Part shown: positions 56,265-64,000 of the stretch, in pieces
How positions within the stretch are numbered: the first letter of the stretch is position 1
Layout of the letters: the number at the start of each line of letters is the position of its first letter
NCBI RefSeq assembly: GCF_019024285.1
Contig: NZ_WMKZ01000001.1
Coordinates: 434,001 to 498,000 of the forward strand
Source of the DNA: Alkalihalobacterium elongatum
GTDB lineage: Bacteria; Bacillota; Bacilli; Bacillales; Bacillaceae_F
DNA length: 64,000 nucleotides
Reading direction: 5' to 3'
Made by a program: the position numbers and the translations under genes
Notes under the pieces: generated by a model
The model's database searches: none
Told to the model about the DNA's origin: nothing
Seen by the model: only the letters and a program-made list of their open reading frames with translations

Positions 56265-56292
56265 TAAACAATTCGTTAAGCTAAGAACATTT

Positions 56293-57471
56293 TTATATTT
56301 TCTCTAATGCCTGCTCAATATCTGCCCAAATATCTTCCCATGCCTCTAATCCAACTGATAAACGAAGTAACTCCGGTCCAATCCCCATCGTTTGTCGTTT
56401 GTCTTCAGGAACTACAGAATGTGTCATCGTTGCAGGATGTTGAATAAGCGTTTCTGCATCTCCTAAGCTAACCGCAATTTTAATTAAATTTAATTCATTC
56501 ATAAATCGTTGAGCAGTTTCCTTTCCACCGTCGATCAGGAAGCTAATCATTCCTCCTGCTTGCTTCATCTGAGATGCTACAATACTCGATTGAGGAAAAT
56601 GGTCGTCTCCTGGAAAGATAATCTTCTTTATTTTTGTATGCGCTTTCATTTTTTCTGCTAATTTCTCTGCATTTGAACAATGACGATCCATACGAACTGG
56701 AAGTGTTTTTAGGCCCCGGATTAATAACCATGCATCAAATGGACTAATGATACCGCCAATATCCTTTTGCGTAGTCATACGGACTTCATTTACAAATTCT
56801 CGGCTTCCTACCATAAGTCCAGCAACAACATCACCATGCCCACTAATGTATTTCGTGGCACTATGAACAACAACATCAGCACCAAATGAAATCGGTTGTT
56901 GTAAATAAGGTGTTGCAAATGTATTATCTACAACAACTTTTGCCCCAACTTCTTTACCAAGCTTACAAACTAGCTTAAGGTCAACTAGTTTCATCGTTGG
57001 ATTAATTGGTGTTTCAATATAGATGACCTTTGTTTCTGGCCGAATAAATGAACGAATATGTGCCTCTTCATCCATAGCAATTAAATCATAATCGACATTA
57101 AATCGGTCTTTTAACAATTCTAATAATCCATAGGTACACCCGTAAACTCCTTCAGAAACAAGAATATGGTCTCCTGAACGAATAAGACCAAATAATGTCG
57201 CGGAAACAGCAGCCATACCTGAGCTAAAAGCCAGCCCTGCTTCTCCTCCTTCTAATTCGGCAATACGCTCTTCTAATACTGTTACAGTCGGGTTACCTAA
57301 TCTAGAGTAAATATAACCTTCTTCTTCGCCTGCAAATCGTCTTTCTCCTTGCTCTGCAGATCTCATCGTAAATGTTGAAGATTGAAAAAGCGGGGGGGTT
57401 AAACTCCCTTGATATGATTGACTATCATAACCTTTGTGAATGACCTCTGTTTCTAATCTGTAGTTTTTCAA
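56293..57471 (-). CDS. Methionine gamma-lyase (PLP-dependent)
   Basis: A 392-residue Cys/Met-metabolism PLP enzyme. The PLP lysine is in VVHSATKYISGHGD (near residue 205). Tyr in YIYSRLGNPT and the segment SSGMAAVSATL bind the cofactor phosphate. VYGCTYGLLE contains the Cys that marks methionine gamma-lyases within the family, favouring cleavage of methionine to methanethiol, ammonia and 2-oxobutyrate; cystathionine gamma-lyase is the alternative. I start at the TTG at 57471, six bases after AAGGGTG, giving MKNYRLETEV; a GTG lies three codons earlier. A CcpA-type cre site sits 73 bases upstream. Confidence 0.9.
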   Translation of the reverse strand: MKNYRLETEVIHKGYDSQSYQGSLTPPLFQSSTFTMRSAEQGERRFAGEEEGYIYSRLGNPTVTVLEERIAELEGGEAGLAFSSGMAAVSATLFGLIRSGDHILVSEGVYGCTYGLLELLKDRFNVDYDLIAMDEEAHIRSFIRPETKVIYIETPINPTMKLVDLKLVCKLGKEVGAKVVVDNTFATPYLQQPISFGADVVVHSATKYISGHGDVVAGLMVGSREFVNEVRMTTQKDIGGIISPFDAWLLIRGLKTLPVRMDRHCSNAEKLAEKMKAHTKIKKIIFPGDDHFPQSSIVASQMKQAGGMISFLIDGGKETAQRFMNELNLIKIAVSLGDAETLIQHPATMTHSVVPEDKRQTMGIGPELLRLSVGLEAWEDIWADIEQALEKI

Positions 57472-57543
57472 AACAATCACCCTTCTACGATTATTTCCTT
57501 TCCTCTCCCCTTATATTATTCTATGAAAGTATCAATCGGTCAA

Positions 57544-57557
57544 TGGAAACGCTTACA
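57544..57557. promoter_or_regulatory. Candidate CcpA cre site
   Basis: TGGAAACGCTTACA matches the cre consensus TGWAARCGYTWNCW at 13 of 14 positions. It lies 73 bases upstream of the methionine gamma-lyase start and beyond the end of the GNAT pseudogene. Confidence 0.6.
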
Positions 57558-57589
57558 TTTTTTTAGTAAGGTGTGCCATTGGTTTTCTC

Positions 57590-58119
57590 TTATTTAAAAA
57601 TTAACTGATCTAAATTTTCCCAACCGTATGCAACCTCTTTAAACGATTGGCCACCAATTTCAATTTCTTCACTATTTAAATAGACTCCATTTTACGCTTC
57701 TTTGTAAAAACGTTTGGCTGTATTAGCATCGAGCACCCAAACTAATAGTCCTTAAAATCCTTTTTCCTTTAAAACTTCTGCAGCCATTCCAACCAACTGT
57801 TTTCCCCCACCTTTTCTTTGCGAATTTTCGTATAAATAGATAGCGTACAGCTCACCATCAATATCCTTAAATTTTCCTGTTCGTTCTTTCCCAACTGCAG
57901 CAAACCCAAAGATTTTATCATCTTCTTCAATAACAAGAACAGTTGTGGGGTGACTATCAGTAGAAAGAACTCGTGTCCACATTTTCTGTCGATCTTCCAC
58001 TTTTAATGAAGCCAAATAATCTTTAGGTACAATTCCTTTATAGGTTGTCTTCCAGCTTGCAACATGAATATCGGCAATTACTTCAATATCTTTTATTTGA
58101 GAGCTAATCTTACATTCAT
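57590..58119 (-). pseudogene. Degenerate GNAT acetyltransferase
   Basis: A GNAT-fold gene with several lesions. An ATG at 58119 with a good AGAAGGG site starts MNVRL but meets a stop after eight codons; a frameshift near 58100 is needed to reach the main frame (KDIEVIADIHVASWKTTYKG). That frame holds ELYAIYLYENSQRKGGGKQL, the acetyl-CoA loop, then TAA at 57752-57754. The homology continues (LLVWVLDANTAKRFYKEA), a second TAA lies at 57692-57694, and further matching sequence (IEIGGQSFKEVAYGW) runs to the native stop at 57590-57592. One frameshift and two nonsense codons make this a clear pseudogene. Confidence 0.85.
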
Positions 58120-58192
58120 CGTTTTCCCTTCTTTCTCTAGAGAGAGTATTCATGAAATAAAATGGAAATACTTTTATTAGGAGGTGTGACTT

Positions 58193-58432
58193 ATGGCGGA
58201 ACCATATTTGTGTCCTAATTGTAAAACAAACCGATCGCGGTTTAACCGTATTGAACAAATTGCTCAAGCTGTAAAACTAAATCCACAAACAGGTGAGGTT
58301 ATTGAAGAATATTCTAATGAACAACTGGATCCTTTTCATCTGCCTTATCGTGGACCCTCAATAAAAATTCAGTGCGGAGCATGTGGTCTTATTGAAGACG
58401 AGAGAATGTTTGTACAGTATGGAAGAAAATAA
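58193..58432 (+). CDS. Small zinc-ribbon protein (79 aa)
   Basis: A 79-residue protein with two cysteine pairs, CPNC near residue 7 and CGAC near residue 62, which together can form one zinc ribbon. Between them lies a conserved-looking stretch ([20 protein letters not shown]). Such proteins are common in Bacillus and are sometimes given repair-related names without good evidence. AGGAGG precedes the ATG. It is divergent from the GNAT pseudogene. Function unknown; nucleic-acid or protein binding is plausible. Confidence 0.75.
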   Translation: MAEPYLCPNCKTNRSRFNRIEQIAQAVKLNPQTGEVIEEYSNEQLDPFHLPYRGPSIKIQCGACGLIEDERMFVQYGRK

Positions 58433-58500
58433 TATGTCATGAATATAAGTAGTAAACTTCATTAATATACATTAGAGGGGCTAGAACCCTCTTTTTTATT

Positions 58501-58520
58501 AGCTGTTTTCGTAAATTTTA
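58501..58520 (+). repeat. Fragment of the MITE-like element (left end)
   Basis: AGCTGTTTTCGTAAATTTTA matches the left terminus of the element at 20063 (GGCTGTTTTCGTAAAC) over about 14 bases. The rest is absent. Confidence 0.45.
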
Positions 58521-58609
58521 TTGATAGTGAACTGTTTTCTTTTTTCAAATTGATAAGAACCTGTTAAAATAATCTTGTAATAGAAATTATACATAAGTGA
58601 GGGAAATAA

Positions 58610-59842
58610 ATGGAGAATTTACAATTAAAACTTGAAAAATATGCTGATTTAGCAGTAAAAGTCGGTGTCAATATTCAAAAAAATCAAACTCTAGTAATCA
58701 ATGCACCTCTGGCAGCTGTCGATTTTGTTCGTCTAGTAGCGAAGAAAGCTTACGAAGTTGGTGCAAAAAATGTACATGTGGAGTGGAATGACGAAGAAAT
58801 TGCACTTATTAAATATAAAAATGCACCTGATGAAGCGTTTCATGAATTCCCACTATGGAAAGCGAAAGGCTATGAAGAAATGGCTGAAAATGGCGCTGCT
58901 TTTATGAGCATTGTCGCTAGCAATCCTGATTTGCTTAAAGGTGTAAACCCAGAGCGTATTGCCAATGCCAATAAGGCATCAGGCCAAGCGATGGACACAT
59001 TCCGATCTTATGTTCAATCTGACAAAATTAGCTGGACAGTGATCGCCGCATCTGCACCAGGTTGGGCTCAAAAAGTATTCCCTAATGAGTCTGAAGAAGT
59101 AGCGGTTGAAAAACTTTGGAATGCGATTTTCAGCGCAACACGCGTTGAACTTGAAGACCCTGTTTCAGCTTGGAAAGAGCATTGTGAAAACCTAACGAGC
59201 AAAGTTGACTTCCTAAATAAGAAACGTTTTCAAAAACTCCACTATACAGCTCCTAGTACAGATTTAACGATCGAGCTTCCTGAAAAACACTTATGGGCTG
59301 GTGCAGGGAGTAACAACGAACAAGATGTATATTTCGTTGCGAACTTACCGACTGAAGAAGTGTTTACAGCAGCTAAAAAAGACGGCGTAAATGGAACGGT
59401 ATCTAGTACGAAACCATTAAACTATGGTGGAACGCTTATTCAAAACTTTACTCTTACATTTAAAGATGGAAAAGTTGTAGAATATACAGCTGAGGAAGGT
59501 TATGAAACATTAAAACGTCTTGTTGAAACAGATGAAGGTTCTGCCTATTTAGGTGAAGTAGCTTTAGTACCACATGATTCACCAATTTCAAACTCAAACA
59601 TTATTTTTTACAATACATTATTTGATGAAAATGCATCCAACCACTTAGCTTTAGGAAGTGCGTATGCATTTAACCTAGAAGGTGGAAAAACGATGTCCAA
59701 AGAAGAGTTACAAAAGAATGGTTTAAATACAAGTATTACACACGTTGATTTCATGATTGGTTCAGCGGATATGAACATCGATGGAATTACAGCTGATGGT
59801 GATCGTGAACCGTTATTTAGAAGTGGGAATTGGGCGTTTTAA
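58610..59842 (+). CDS. ampS: Aminopeptidase, M29 family (AmpS)
   Basis: A 410-residue cytoplasmic metallo-aminopeptidase that trims N-terminal residues from peptides using two Co or Zn ions. Family marks: MENLQLKLEKYADLAVKVGV at the start, and metal-ligand segments EEGYETLKRLVETDEGS, GEVALVPHDSPISNSN and YNTLFDENASNHLALGSAY, ending ITHVDFMIGSADMNIDG. Length equals B. subtilis AmpS. A GTGAGGG ribosome site precedes the ATG. Monocistronic, with a long terminator hairpin. Confidence 0.95.
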   Translation: MENLQLKLEKYADLAVKVGVNIQKNQTLVINAPLAAVDFVRLVAKKAYEVGAKNVHVEWNDEEIALIKYKNAPDEAFHEFPLWKAKGYEEMAENGAAFMSIVASNPDLLKGVNPERIANANKASGQAMDTFRSYVQSDKISWTVIAASAPGWAQKVFPNESEEVAVEKLWNAIFSATRVELEDPVSAWKEHCENLTSKVDFLNKKRFQKLHYTAPSTDLTIELPEKHLWAGAGSNNEQDVYFVANLPTEEVFTAAKKDGVNGTVSSTKPLNYGGTLIQNFTLTFKDGKVVEYTAEEGYETLKRLVETDEGSAYLGEVALVPHDSPISNSNIIFYNTLFDENASNHLALGSAYAFNLEGGKTMSKEELQKNGLNTSITHVDFMIGSADMNIDGITADGDREPLFRSGNWAF

Positions 59843-59862
59843 TTGAGCGTTATCAAAACAAT

Positions 59863-59903
59863 AAGAGCTGCGTCTACTGTTAAAAGTAGACATAGCTCTT
59901 TAA
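59863..59903 (+). terminator. Intrinsic terminator after ampS
   Basis: AAGAGCT plus GTCTACT pair with AGTAGAC plus AGCTCTT in one interrupted stem, followed by a short T-run. Confidence 0.8.
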
Positions 59904-59953
59904 TTAGGTTTTAATCTGTAGTAATGATCGATTAATATGCTATAGAACGTTTA

Positions 59954-60214
59954 TTAACTTGGGGCCTCTAATTGATGTAATGTTTTGGTAATACTGTAGG
60001 ATTTAATTTTGTTATATTCCTTTAATCCGCTCTTTTTTATTACGAAACGCGAAAAAGAATAGGCAGCTTTCGGACTTGCACTTTTCTCAATATCATCAAT
60101 TAGCAACTGTAAATAATAATTAACGACAAATACATTCTCGTTTATAAGAGGAATGTCAACTATTTTATAGTTCTGTCCACTCTTATGGTAAAGTTCTACA
60201 CTTTTAGTTGCCAT
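59954..60214 (-). CDS. Hypothetical protein (86 aa)
   Basis: An 86-residue soluble protein with no recognised domain. It shows ELYHKSGQNYKIVDIPL, a helical middle (QLLIDDIEKSASPKAAYSFS) and a polar tail. GGGTGG lies seven bases before the ATG. No overlap with another gene, and codon use is like that of its neighbours, so I accept it as a gene. It is alone between ampS and the aldo/keto reductase. Function unknown. Confidence 0.6.
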   Translation of the reverse strand: MATKSVELYHKSGQNYKIVDIPLINENVFVVNYYLQLLIDDIEKSASPKAAYSFSRFVIKKSGLKEYNKIKSYSITKTLHQLEAPS

Positions 60215-60313
60215 ACATTACCACCCCAATACTGTTCTATAAATAGAATAACCTATTTTTCTATTACGAACAATATAATTTACAAAAAATTAAAATAGTT
60301 TTAACTAATTTAA

Positions 60314-61225
60314 CTATAAGTGGCCTTTATAATTTTCAAGTATTGTCATTACCTTTACTTCTTCTAATTTCTGTTCTGATATGGTGTCAAATTGATTATA
60401 AGCCTGGATAATATCCACTAATTGCTCCATTGTCCTTGCACCAGGAATCGTTGTTGCAACTGTGTGTGATGCCGTTACATATCGAAGTGCTAAACTAGTC
60501 ATCGAATAACTTTCCAGCATATTATTAATTTTAGGTAATAAGCTTTTTAATTCAGTAGCTGTATATTCTAGGTATCCATTAGCAATTTTATTTCGCCAAT
60601 TTGAAGATAAGACCCCTTTTGCCAACGGTCCTCTAGCGATGATACTAATGTTATGTTCATTTAATAAATCAAACACGTCAACTTCTGGACGGCGATCTAA
60701 AAGACTATATTGCATCATCACACTAATTATATTTGACTTTTTACAATATTCCCGTATTACATTAGGTCGTATTGATGAGATGCCATAATAGCGAATAAAA
60801 CCTTCTTTAGTTAATTCCTCAAATGCTTCAATTGTTTCATCAATTGGGTCTTCGATGGTTCCGCCGTGTAGTTGATATAAATCGATATAGTCGGTTTGAA
60901 GACGTCGCAAACTATCCTTTACTGCAGCTTTTATGTATTTCTTAGAAGGATCCCAGCTCCATCCCTCTTTATTTTTGTCCCAGCGATTTCCTACTTTAGA
61001 TGCTAAAATGACTTGATCTCTTTTCCCTTTTATTGCTTTACCGACAAGCTCTTCATTAAGTCCAAACTCATACAAATCAGCGGTATCTAATAAATTCATT
61101 CCATTATCTAGCGCTGCATGTATAATATCAATACTTTCTTTTTCATTTGAAGCATATAGTGACATACACCCTAGACCTACCTCTGAAACGTATAAGTCAC
61201 TTGTTCCCAAGCGTCTTTTTAACAT
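60314..61225 (-). CDS. Aldo/keto reductase, YqkF-like
   Basis: A 303-residue NADPH-dependent aldo/keto reductase with a TIM barrel. Catalytic tetrad: Asp in LLDTADLYEFG, Tyr in the same motif, Lys in ASKVGNRW and His in LYQLHGG. GISSIRPNVIREYCKKSNI and IARGPLAKG are cofactor-side segments. The sequence is very similar to B. subtilis YqkF (306 aa). The frame opens further upstream at 61324, but MLKRRLGTSDL at 61225 is the family start. Natural substrate unknown; general carbonyl detoxification is likely. Confidence 0.92.
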   Translation of the reverse strand: MLKRRLGTSDLYVSEVGLGCMSLYASNEKESIDIIHAALDNGMNLLDTADLYEFGLNEELVGKAIKGKRDQVILASKVGNRWDKNKEGWSWDPSKKYIKAAVKDSLRRLQTDYIDLYQLHGGTIEDPIDETIEAFEELTKEGFIRYYGISSIRPNVIREYCKKSNIISVMMQYSLLDRRPEVDVFDLLNEHNISIIARGPLAKGVLSSNWRNKIANGYLEYTATELKSLLPKINNMLESYSMTSLALRYVTASHTVATTIPGARTMEQLVDIIQAYNQFDTISEQKLEEVKVMTILENYKGHL

Positions 61226-61539
61226 CCTAACACCATCCTTCGTTCTTTGCCTATTGACTATGAAAATCGTTATTTTTGGAGTCAGGTGTAAATTTAATTC
61301 CAAGTAAAAATCAACACTCCACATTGACAGCGACTTTCCTATAGTTAAACAAATTTAAGCAAATCAATCAAATGAGGTCACTTGATAATTTTGCAAGCAA
61401 AAAGAATGACTCTATATCAAACGGTATAGCACCAGTTCGTTATCATTGCAAATCTATTACATAGAGCAATAATACGATCAAAAGAGCTAACCATTAAAGA
61501 GTCATCCTTTTTAAAATCCAGTGCTGTAAAAAGCCTGAA

Positions 61540-62745
61540 CTATCTAATTATCGTGTATTGTGTTGGTAACATAGAAAATGCTTGTTTCCCAATTAGGAAT
61601 CCTGCCATTGCATACGCTTCTAACTGATCTCGGAATGTTTCTTTTCCATCTTGAATATCTACCACTTTGACTGTATAAGATTCGTGTGAAATATCATCTT
61701 CAAATGCAGACTTCAAGTAGTGAACAGACTTTTGCAACCCGTGGTTCCCACGGTACATGACTTCATAAAAGGAAATAAATCCATGCATTACACCTTTGTA
61801 GCGAATCGTTTCTACGGGAACACCAAATTCATGTAATCGTTTACCATATGCCTCTCCTTCATCTCGAAGCGGGTCAAATTCAGCTGTAATGATTAAGGTT
61901 GGAGGTAATCCAGCTAAATTTTCAGCTTCAAGCGGAGATGTGTAAGGACTTGACCACATTTCCTGCTCTGGTGTATATTTATCTCTCGCTAAATACATAA
62001 CACTCCTTGAAAGTAAATAGTAGCCACTATCATATACATTTCGAGAAGGTAGTGGTACATCTTGGAACGTTGTTAACGGATAATAAAGAACCTGTGCAGT
62101 TAATTTTGGCCCACCTTCATCTCTTGACATCATTGCAATAACTGTAGCAATATTTCCCCCTGCACTATCTCCAGCAACAGCTATTTTATTGACATCACCA
62201 TTCCATTGATCGACCATATCGTACGCCCACAGTAGAGCATCGTAGCCGTCTTCAATTGCGGTAGGAAACACATAATTAGGTGCAACACGATAACCGACAG
62301 CAACGACAATACTTTGTGTTCTACCTGATAATGCACGAACAATATTTTCATGAGTTTCAATGCTTCCATAACCTTCCAAGAACGCACCACCGTGGTAATA
62401 CATAATAATTGGATAAGGCCCTTCACCGTTAGGACGAAAAACCTTGCCACGTATTGTAGAGCCATCCCTTACTGGGATCTCAACATTTTCTCTTACCATT
62501 GTACTTCTTCCACCACTACTTCTAGCGAAATTGGGTATTTCTATATCAAGAGGGACTAAATTTTCGTTGATAGCATGTAAGATTACTGCTGTTTTAACAG
62601 GTAACTTCCCTTCTTCCTTAGTTGCCCATTGTTCAACAGTAACAAATACAACGATCGCAAATAGGAGGAGAAAGACGCCAATACCAATCGCTATATTTCT
62701 GATTATTCTGAAAAATAAAAATATATCCTTTTTATTCTTTAGCAT
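61540..62745 (-). CDS. Membrane-anchored alpha/beta hydrolase (HSL-type esterase/lipase)
   Basis: A 401-residue esterase of the hormone-sensitive lipase group. One N-terminal membrane span (about residues 12-34) is followed by the hydrolase domain. The oxyanion motif is YYHGGAF (near residue 117), the nucleophile Ser is in AGDSAGGNIA (near 194), Asp in DPLRDEGEAY and His in MHGF. GAGGGGATC precedes the ATG. It should cut short-chain esters at the cell surface or inner leaflet, depending on orientation, which the charge pattern (NKKD before the span) suggests is outside. Alone in its region. Confidence 0.9.
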   Translation of the reverse strand: MLKNKKDIFLFFRIIRNIAIGIGVFLLLFAIVVFVTVEQWATKEEGKLPVKTAVILHAINENLVPLDIEIPNFARSSGGRSTMVRENVEIPVRDGSTIRGKVFRPNGEGPYPIIMYYHGGAFLEGYGSIETHENIVRALSGRTQSIVVAVGYRVAPNYVFPTAIEDGYDALLWAYDMVDQWNGDVNKIAVAGDSAGGNIATVIAMMSRDEGGPKLTAQVLYYPLTTFQDVPLPSRNVYDSGYYLLSRSVMYLARDKYTPEQEMWSSPYTSPLEAENLAGLPPTLIITAEFDPLRDEGEAYGKRLHEFGVPVETIRYKGVMHGFISFYEVMYRGNHGLQKSVHYLKSAFEDDISHESYTVKVVDIQDGKETFRDQLEAYAMAGFLIGKQAFSMLPTQYTIIR

Positions 62746-63059
62746 TTGATCCCCTCATTCCTCTCCCAGAAAAAAATGATCCAAAAAACTATCCTAATAT
62801 AGATTATATCAGGTTTTTTATATTTTTGTTCATATTTTTGCGATTTTTTTATGTAATTTTACATAATTTTATATATTTGTTGGTTTTGGCGAACAAAAAA
62901 GAACCGCTATTCACGATTCTCTTTTGTTAATAGTAGTATTTGTTTTTTTGTTTTGAAATATTAGCTTTTAAGTTGAAAATAATGAATGCCTTTTGTTAAG
63001 TATATTTGTTAAGAATTGCTGAAGATCCTAGAGAAAAGTGCCATCCATAAAAATGAGGA
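62746..63059. other. Intergenic region, 314 bases
   Basis: AT-rich spacer between msrA and the esterase gene. A weak hairpin (AACAAAAAAGAA with TTCTCTTTTGTT, about 62891-62928) may end msrA transcription. No gene or repeat recognised. Confidence 0.4.
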
Positions 63060-63605
63060 TTAGTCGTTGTCCCAATGTTGTTCAATAAACTCATCCCGGC
63101 CTGATTTTTTACGATCTTCTTTATAATGCTTGGCATTCTTTTTGTAATAATGTTGATGATATTCTTCCGCTGGAAAAAACGTCGATGCCTCAATAACTGA
63201 AGTCACAATTGGTTTTGAAAACCTTTTTATAGACTCTAATTTTTCTCTAGAAGTTAAAGCTTCTTTTTGTTGGGTTTGATTATGAAAAAAAATAGCTGTA
63301 CGATATTGTGGTCCACGATCGTGGAATTGACCGTCAGGGTCTGTTGGATCAATTTGTTGCCAATAAATTTCAAGAAGCTTTTCATAGGGGAAAAGTTCTG
63401 GATTAAATGTAATTTGTACAACCTCGTAATGTCCAGTCGTTCCTGTTTTTATTTGCTCATATGTTGGGTTTTCTACGTTGCCCCCCATATAGCCCGAAAC
63501 AACTTTTTCAATTCCTTCAAATTCATCAAAAGGCTTCACCATGCACCAAAAACAACCACCAGCAAACGTTGCTAATTGTAAATTTTGATGGTTATGTATA
63601 CTCAT
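63060..63605 (-). CDS. msrA: Peptide methionine-S-sulfoxide reductase
   Basis: A 181-residue MsrA that repairs S-form methionine sulfoxide in proteins. The catalytic Cys is in the standard GGCFWCM (near residue 18); GTTGHYEVVQITF, GQFHDRGPQYR and AEEYHQHYYKKN are the other conserved blocks. No fused MsrB domain. GGAGG lies eight bases before the ATG. Resolving cysteines must be in GGCFWCM itself or supplied by thioredoxin, since no C-terminal Cys is present. With Mn catalase it belongs to the oxidative defence in this region. Confidence 0.96.
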   Translation of the reverse strand: MSIHNHQNLQLATFAGGCFWCMVKPFDEFEGIEKVVSGYMGGNVENPTYEQIKTGTTGHYEVVQITFNPELFPYEKLLEIYWQQIDPTDPDGQFHDRGPQYRTAIFFHNQTQQKEALTSREKLESIKRFSKPIVTSVIEASTFFPAEEYHQHYYKKNAKHYKEDRKKSGRDEFIEQHWDND

Positions 63606-63756
63606 CTATCATACCTCCAATTCATTCAGTGAATATATACTACCCCCAAATAAATCTCAATGCAAAAAATCAGTATTATTATGAGTAGAATGCTCGCTTA
63701 TATAGATAAAAGTTACAGTTTATTAAGAAATGAAACTACATTCTAGTTAAAAATAT

Positions 63757-63775
63757 AAGGCTGTTTCCGTAATCT
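63757..63775 (+). repeat. Fragment of the MITE-like element (left end)
   Basis: AAGGCTGTTTCCGTAATCT matches the left end of the 20063-20185 element with two mismatches; no right end follows. Confidence 0.45.
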
Positions 63776-63804
63776 ATGAGAAGGTTCTTGAGAAAAAAAC
63801 CAAA

Positions 63805-63831
63805 CAAAAAACTACCGCAATAAAGCGATAG
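63805..63831 (-). terminator. Intrinsic terminator for the small gene at 63853
   Basis: On the minus strand CTATCGC-tttatt-GCGGTAG is followed by TTTTTTG, 22 bases past the stop. Confidence 0.8.
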
Positions 63832-63852
63832 TCTGTTTATAAATATTTATAA

Positions 63853-63984
63853 TTAATGATTAGTGTGAAATGGGTCTTTAGCATCTACATCTGACATTTT
63901 CATAAACATTAATGACATTGTAATACTAATTACCATCGCTAATCCACCGATACTAAGAATTGCTATTAATGCTACTGCGCTCAT
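63853..63984 (-). CDS. Small single-span membrane protein (43 aa)
   Basis: A 43-codon gene with AGGGGTG six bases before its ATG and a clear terminator downstream. The product starts MSAVALIAILSIGGLAMVIS, one hydrophobic helix, and ends in a hydrophilic tail KMSDVDAKDPFHTNH. The layout recalls tiny Bacillus membrane proteins such as YtzI, but I cannot assign it. Its promoter would lie beyond the right edge. Confidence 0.65.
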   Translation of the reverse strand: MSAVALIAILSIGGLAMVISITMSLMFMKMSDVDAKDPFHTNH

Positions 63985-64000
63985 TGTATTCACCCCTATA

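Noticed and set aside
61280-61300. GGAGTCAGGTGTAAATTT upstream of the aldo/keto reductase as a repeat copy
   Set aside because: Too divergent from the GGTGCC consensus, and no opposing arm.

Overview
The window is a stretch of AT-rich chromosome from an endospore-forming Bacillaceae bacterium. This is supported by a tricistronic GerA-type germinant receptor, splA-splB (spore photoproduct lyase), a SpoIIP-type protein, a CarD-family regulator, the ABC-F proteins YfmM and YkpA, AmpS, YqkF-like and YpiB-like proteins, and strong GGAGG ribosome sites with many TTG/GTG starts. I cannot name the species. I see no rRNA, tRNA, CRISPR array, prophage or intact transposase. It reads as core and lightly accessory chromosome with some gene decay.

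Layout. 0-1.8 kb: the start of a DHH phosphoesterase (cut by the left edge), two tiny genes and a small membrane protein. 1.9-7.9 kb: a complete alpha-glucoside island on the minus strand (LacI regulator, binding lipoprotein, two permeases, GH13 oligo-1,6-glucosidase) with three copies of one palindromic operator. 8-15 kb: topoisomerase III, CarD, RecQ and ABC-F YfmM. 15-20 kb: an ECF sigma factor cotranscribed with a membrane protein that joins an anti-sigma-like N-terminus to a SpoIIP amidase-like domain, a decayed acyl-CoA dehydrogenase and a diguanylate cyclase. 20-30 kb: YkpA, UvsE with a DUF6671 partner, a phosphoesterase/serine protease pair, a large U32 protein and small membrane proteins. 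30-40 kb: TauE/SafE transporter, GNAT, NUDIX, an Aas-like acyltransferase/acyl-ACP synthetase, YpiB, an S2P-like protein lacking its catalytic glutamate, and a COG0523 GTPase. 40-45.5 kb: spore germination and spore DNA repair genes. 45.5-50 kb: a 33-residue peptide gene and odhAB, with odhB frameshifted. 50-64 kb: HAD hydrolase, Ku/LigD, Mn catalase, a YisP-like prenyl protein, methionine gamma-lyase, AmpS, an aldo/keto reductase, an esterase and MsrA.

Themes. (1) DNA repair is well represented: RecQ, TopB, UvsE, SplB, Ku and LigD; several of these suit spores. (2) A GGTGCC(A/T)GGCACC palindromic repeat occurs four times, always at or against a stop codon; one copy encodes the last residues of two convergent genes. 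A second, MITE-like element lies at 20.1 kb with fragments at 58.5 and 63.8 kb. (3) Three genes are broken: acyl-CoA dehydrogenase (three nonsense codons), a GNAT (one frameshift, two nonsense codons) and odhB (one frameshift in an A-run). (4) Several genes of 33-43 codons have good ribosome sites, and one has a near-consensus promoter.

The most unusual items are the sigma factor/SpoIIP-domain pair (15.3-16.8 kb), the HKWGH pseudo-protease (36.8-37.6 kb), the repeat that supplies stop codons (30.9 kb), and the small peptide genes, two of which share a KGLDLQ motif. All functions are read from sequence motifs; no database search was run.
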